Shown here piece after piece: positions 6,362-9,550 of a stretch of DNA of 9,550 bases. The notes under the pieces were generated by a model. The model was not told the origin of the DNA. It ran no database searches and worked only from the letters and a program-made list of their open reading frames with translations. Both the position numbers and the translations under genes were made by a program. Each line of letters opens with the position of its first letter. Positions within the stretch are counted from its first letter, which is position 1. Source of the DNA: Bacteroidales bacterium (GTDB lineage: Bacteria; Bacteroidota; Bacteroidia; Bacteroidales; B18-G4); assembly GCA_023132505.1 (NCBI GenBank), contig JAGLYE010000044.1, positions 1-9,550 of the forward strand. The letters are read 5' to 3'.

Positions 6362-8149
6362 CTAATCTAATTTTAAAACCGCCAGGAACGCCTGCTGCGG
6401 CACCTCTACATTTCCAACCTGTCTCATCCGCTTCTTGCCTTTTTTCTGCTTTTCGAGAAGCTTTCTTTTACGGGTGATGTCACCACCGTAACATTTGGCA
6501 GTTACATCCTTTCGCACGGCCTTGACAGTTTCCCTGGCAATGATCTTGGTACCGATAGCGGCTTGTATGGCAATGTCGAATTGTTGCCTGGGAATGAGTT
6601 CTTTCAGTTTGACGCACATGCGCCTGCCAAAGTCATAGGCATTGTCGCGGTGTATCAGGGTGGAGAGCGCATCCACTGATTCCCCGTTCAGCAGGATGTC
6701 GAGTTTGACAAGATTAGCAGGTTTGTAAGCTGATTGATGGTAATCAAATGACGCATATCCTTTGGAGATGCTTTTCAGCTTATCATAAAAATCAAAAACA
6801 ATCTCCCCCAAAGGCATTTCAAAGGTTATCTCCACCCGGTTGCTGGTAAGATATACCTGGTTTTTCAGGGTGCCGCGTTTTTCGATACAAAGGTTCATCA
6901 CCGAACCTACATATGCATTTTTTGAAATGATCTGTGCAATGATATACGGCTCTTCAATATGGTCGATATAATTATGATCAGGTAAGCCGGAAGGATTATG
7001 TACCTCAATGGTCTCACCCTTTTTTGAGATCACCTTGTATGAAACGTTGGGCACTGTGGTGATCACATTCATGTCGAATTCCCTGTCGAGCCTTTCTTGG
7101 ATGATCTCCATATGCAAAAGCCCAAGGAATCCACACCTGAATCCAAAACCCAGGGCTGCGGACGATTCCGGGATGAAAGTCAGTGAGGCGTCATTGAGTT
7201 GCAGTTTTTCAATGGAGGCACGCAATTCTTCATAGTCATCGGCATCAACAGGATAGATTCCTGCAAACACCATAGGCTTCACTTCTTCAAAACCTTTGAT
7301 GGCTTTATCACATGGACGGTCAGTATGGGTAATGGTATCACCAACTTTTACCTCTTTCGATGATTTTATTCCTGAGATTATATATCCAACATCACCTGCA
7401 GAGAGTTGTTTCTTCTCTTTCTGCTTGAGCTTCAGTATTCCGATCTCATCAGCATCGTACTCCTTTTTAGTGTTGACGAACTTCACAAATTCTCCTTTCT
7501 TCAGGGTTCCGTTCATGATCCTGATATAGGCGATGATGCCACGATAGGAATTAAATATTGAATCAAAGATCAATGCCTGCAGTGGTGCATCCGGATCACC
7601 CTTTGGGGGAGGGATCTTTTCAATGATATCTTCCAGTATCCTGTCAACACCGTATCCTGTCTTGCCACTTGCCTCAATAATGTCATCCCTGTCACAGCCG
7701 ATCAGGTCCACGATCTGGTCCTTAACCTCTTCAGGCATGGCTGCTTCAAGATCCATCTTATTCAGCACCGGTATGATCTCCAGATCATTATCAATGGCAA
7801 GATAAAGGTTTGAAATTGTCTGTGCCTGGATTCCCTGTGCGGCATCAACGATAAGAAGTGCCCCTTCACAGGCTGCCAGGGAACGAGATACTTCGTAGGA
7901 AAAGTCAACATGCCCGGGTGTGTCGATCAGGTTCAGAATGTAATTCTGTCCATTGTACTCGTATTCCATCTGAATAGCATGGCTCTTGATTGTAATGCCA
8001 CGCTCCCGCTCAAGCTCCATATCATCAAGCACTTGTTCCTGAAGGTCACGGTCAGTAACTGTTCCGGTGATCTCCAGGAGACGATCGGCCAGGGTGCTTT
8101 TACCATGGTCGATATGTGCAATGATACAGAAGTTCCTGAGGCTTTTCAT
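6362..8149 (-). CDS. lepA: Elongation factor 4 (translational GTPase LepA)
   Basis: Full-length 595-residue LepA/EF4, a ribosome-associated GTPase implicated in back-translocation or in ribosome biogenesis and initiation, depending on the study. The GTPase domain shows G1 AHIDHGKS (11-18), switch I ERERGITI (47-54), G3 DTPGH (76-80) and G4 NKMD (130-133). Elongation-factor domains II and III follow, then the EF-G-like domain V region (for example [21 protein letters not shown]). The LepA-specific C-terminal domain contains [20 protein letters not shown] and ends [19 protein letters not shown]. No domain is missing. The start gives the standard N-terminus [18 protein letters not shown] and has no Shine-Dalgarno sequence. 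It is transcribed divergently from the GAPDH pair. No hairpin terminator is seen after the stop; the flank of the four-helix-bundle cassette begins there instead. Confidence 0.98.
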   Translation of the reverse strand: MKSLRNFCIIAHIDHGKSTLADRLLEITGTVTDRDLQEQVLDDMELERERGITIKSHAIQMEYEYNGQNYILNLIDTPGHVDFSYEVSRSLAACEGALLIVDAAQGIQAQTISNLYLAIDNDLEIIPVLNKMDLEAAMPEEVKDQIVDLIGCDRDDIIEASGKTGYGVDRILEDIIEKIPPPKGDPDAPLQALIFDSIFNSYRGIIAYIRIMNGTLKKGEFVKFVNTKKEYDADEIGILKLKQKEKKQLSAGDVGYIISGIKSSKEVKVGDTITHTDRPCDKAIKGFEEVKPMVFAGIYPVDADDYEELRASIEKLQLNDASLTFIPESSAALGFGFRCGFLGLLHMEIIQERLDREFDMNVITTVPNVSYKVISKKGETIEVHNPSGLPDHNYIDHIEEPYIIAQIISKNAYVGSVMNLCIEKRGTLKNQVYLTSNRVEITFEMPLGEIVFDFYDKLKSISKGYASFDYHQSAYKPANLVKLDILLNGESVDALSTLIHRDNAYDFGRRMCVKLKELIPRQQFDIAIQAAIGTKIIARETVKAVRKDVTAKCYGGDITRKRKLLEKQKKGKKRMRQVGNVEVPQQAFLAVLKLD

Positions 8150-8255
8150 CGCCGCGAAATTACTACTATTTATTGAAAGTCAGCCGATTTTTAAGTTTCG
8201 GGTGAATCATTGAAAATTAACACATTATTAATATCGCTATCATAATTAATAGTAT

Positions 8256-8263
8256 TATTTTTG
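8256..8263 (+). promoter_or_regulatory. Candidate -7 promoter element for the GAPDH pair
   Basis: TATTTTTG is a perfect TAnnTTTG match in the 227-base divergent region between lepA and the first GAPDH gene. It implies a leader of about 107 bases. No clear -33 TTTG is seen at the expected distance. A near-match, TAAGTTTA at 8308-8315, would give a shorter leader. Confidence 0.45.
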
Positions 8264-8330
8264 CATTCCTTAAATGAGCCAAGACGGCAGTAATCCGTTT
8301 TCATCTTTAAGTTTATGGAATAAAAAGTAA

Positions 8331-8348
8331 ACCTGAGTGTTTTCAGGT
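8331..8348 (+). promoter_or_regulatory. Small hairpin in the GAPDH leader
   Basis: ACCTGA (8331-8336) pairs perfectly with TCAGGT (8343-8348) around a six-base loop, ending 28 bases before the ATG at 8377. No T-run follows, so it is not a terminator. It could affect translation or mRNA stability, but may be chance. Confidence 0.3.
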
Positions 8349-8376
8349 GAATTATTAATAGATAAATAGTATAATT

Positions 8377-9550
<1,174 letters not shown>

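Overview
The window looks like chromosomal DNA of a member of the Bacteroidota, probably an uncultured Bacteroidales-like lineage. Several genes are preceded by the Bacteroidota -7 promoter element TAnnTTTG, most starts lack a Shine-Dalgarno sequence, and the protein set is typical of the phylum: a GIN-domain/beta-barrel surface protein, an ECF sigma factor with a zinc-free membrane anti-sigma-like partner, and an S23-type four-helix-bundle protein. The assignment rests on these features alone, since no rRNA or tRNA is present.

Layout: positions 1-103 hold two short tandem repeat arrays that run up to the stop codon of a minus-strand outer-membrane porin-like gene (104-1345). A 373-base gap holds the porin promoter and the yebC terminator. 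Then come yebC (1719-2459, with its own promoter and terminator) and a minus-strand operon read in the order ECF sigma factor (5228-5713), membrane anti-sigma-like protein (4190-5227) and GIN-domain/beta-barrel envelope protein (2570-4141), closed by a hairpin terminator. Next is a plus-strand four-helix-bundle gene (5953-6297) inside A/T-rich, partly inverted repeat flanks that look like a small inserted cassette. It lies tail to tail with lepA (6362-8149, minus). A divergent intergenic region separates lepA from a plus-strand pair of glyceraldehyde-3-phosphate dehydrogenase (GAPDH) homologues: 8377-9399 complete, and 9396 onward cut by the window end.

The most striking observation is the GAPDH pair. 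The first protein keeps the overall GAPDH frame, including the active-site His at the normal spacing, but has Ala at the catalytic Cys position and has lost several other ligand-binding signatures. It overlaps the start of a normal-looking GAPDH by four bases (ATGA), with a strong AAAGGAGG ribosome binding site. That points to a conserved-looking, translationally coupled pseudoenzyme, perhaps a regulatory or structural partner of the active subunit. The second point of interest is the four-helix-bundle cassette with its CAAACTTCAAA repeats. The sigma/anti-sigma/GIN-barrel operon is a plausible envelope-sensing unit. The remaining genes (yebC, lepA) are ordinary translation-related housekeeping genes.
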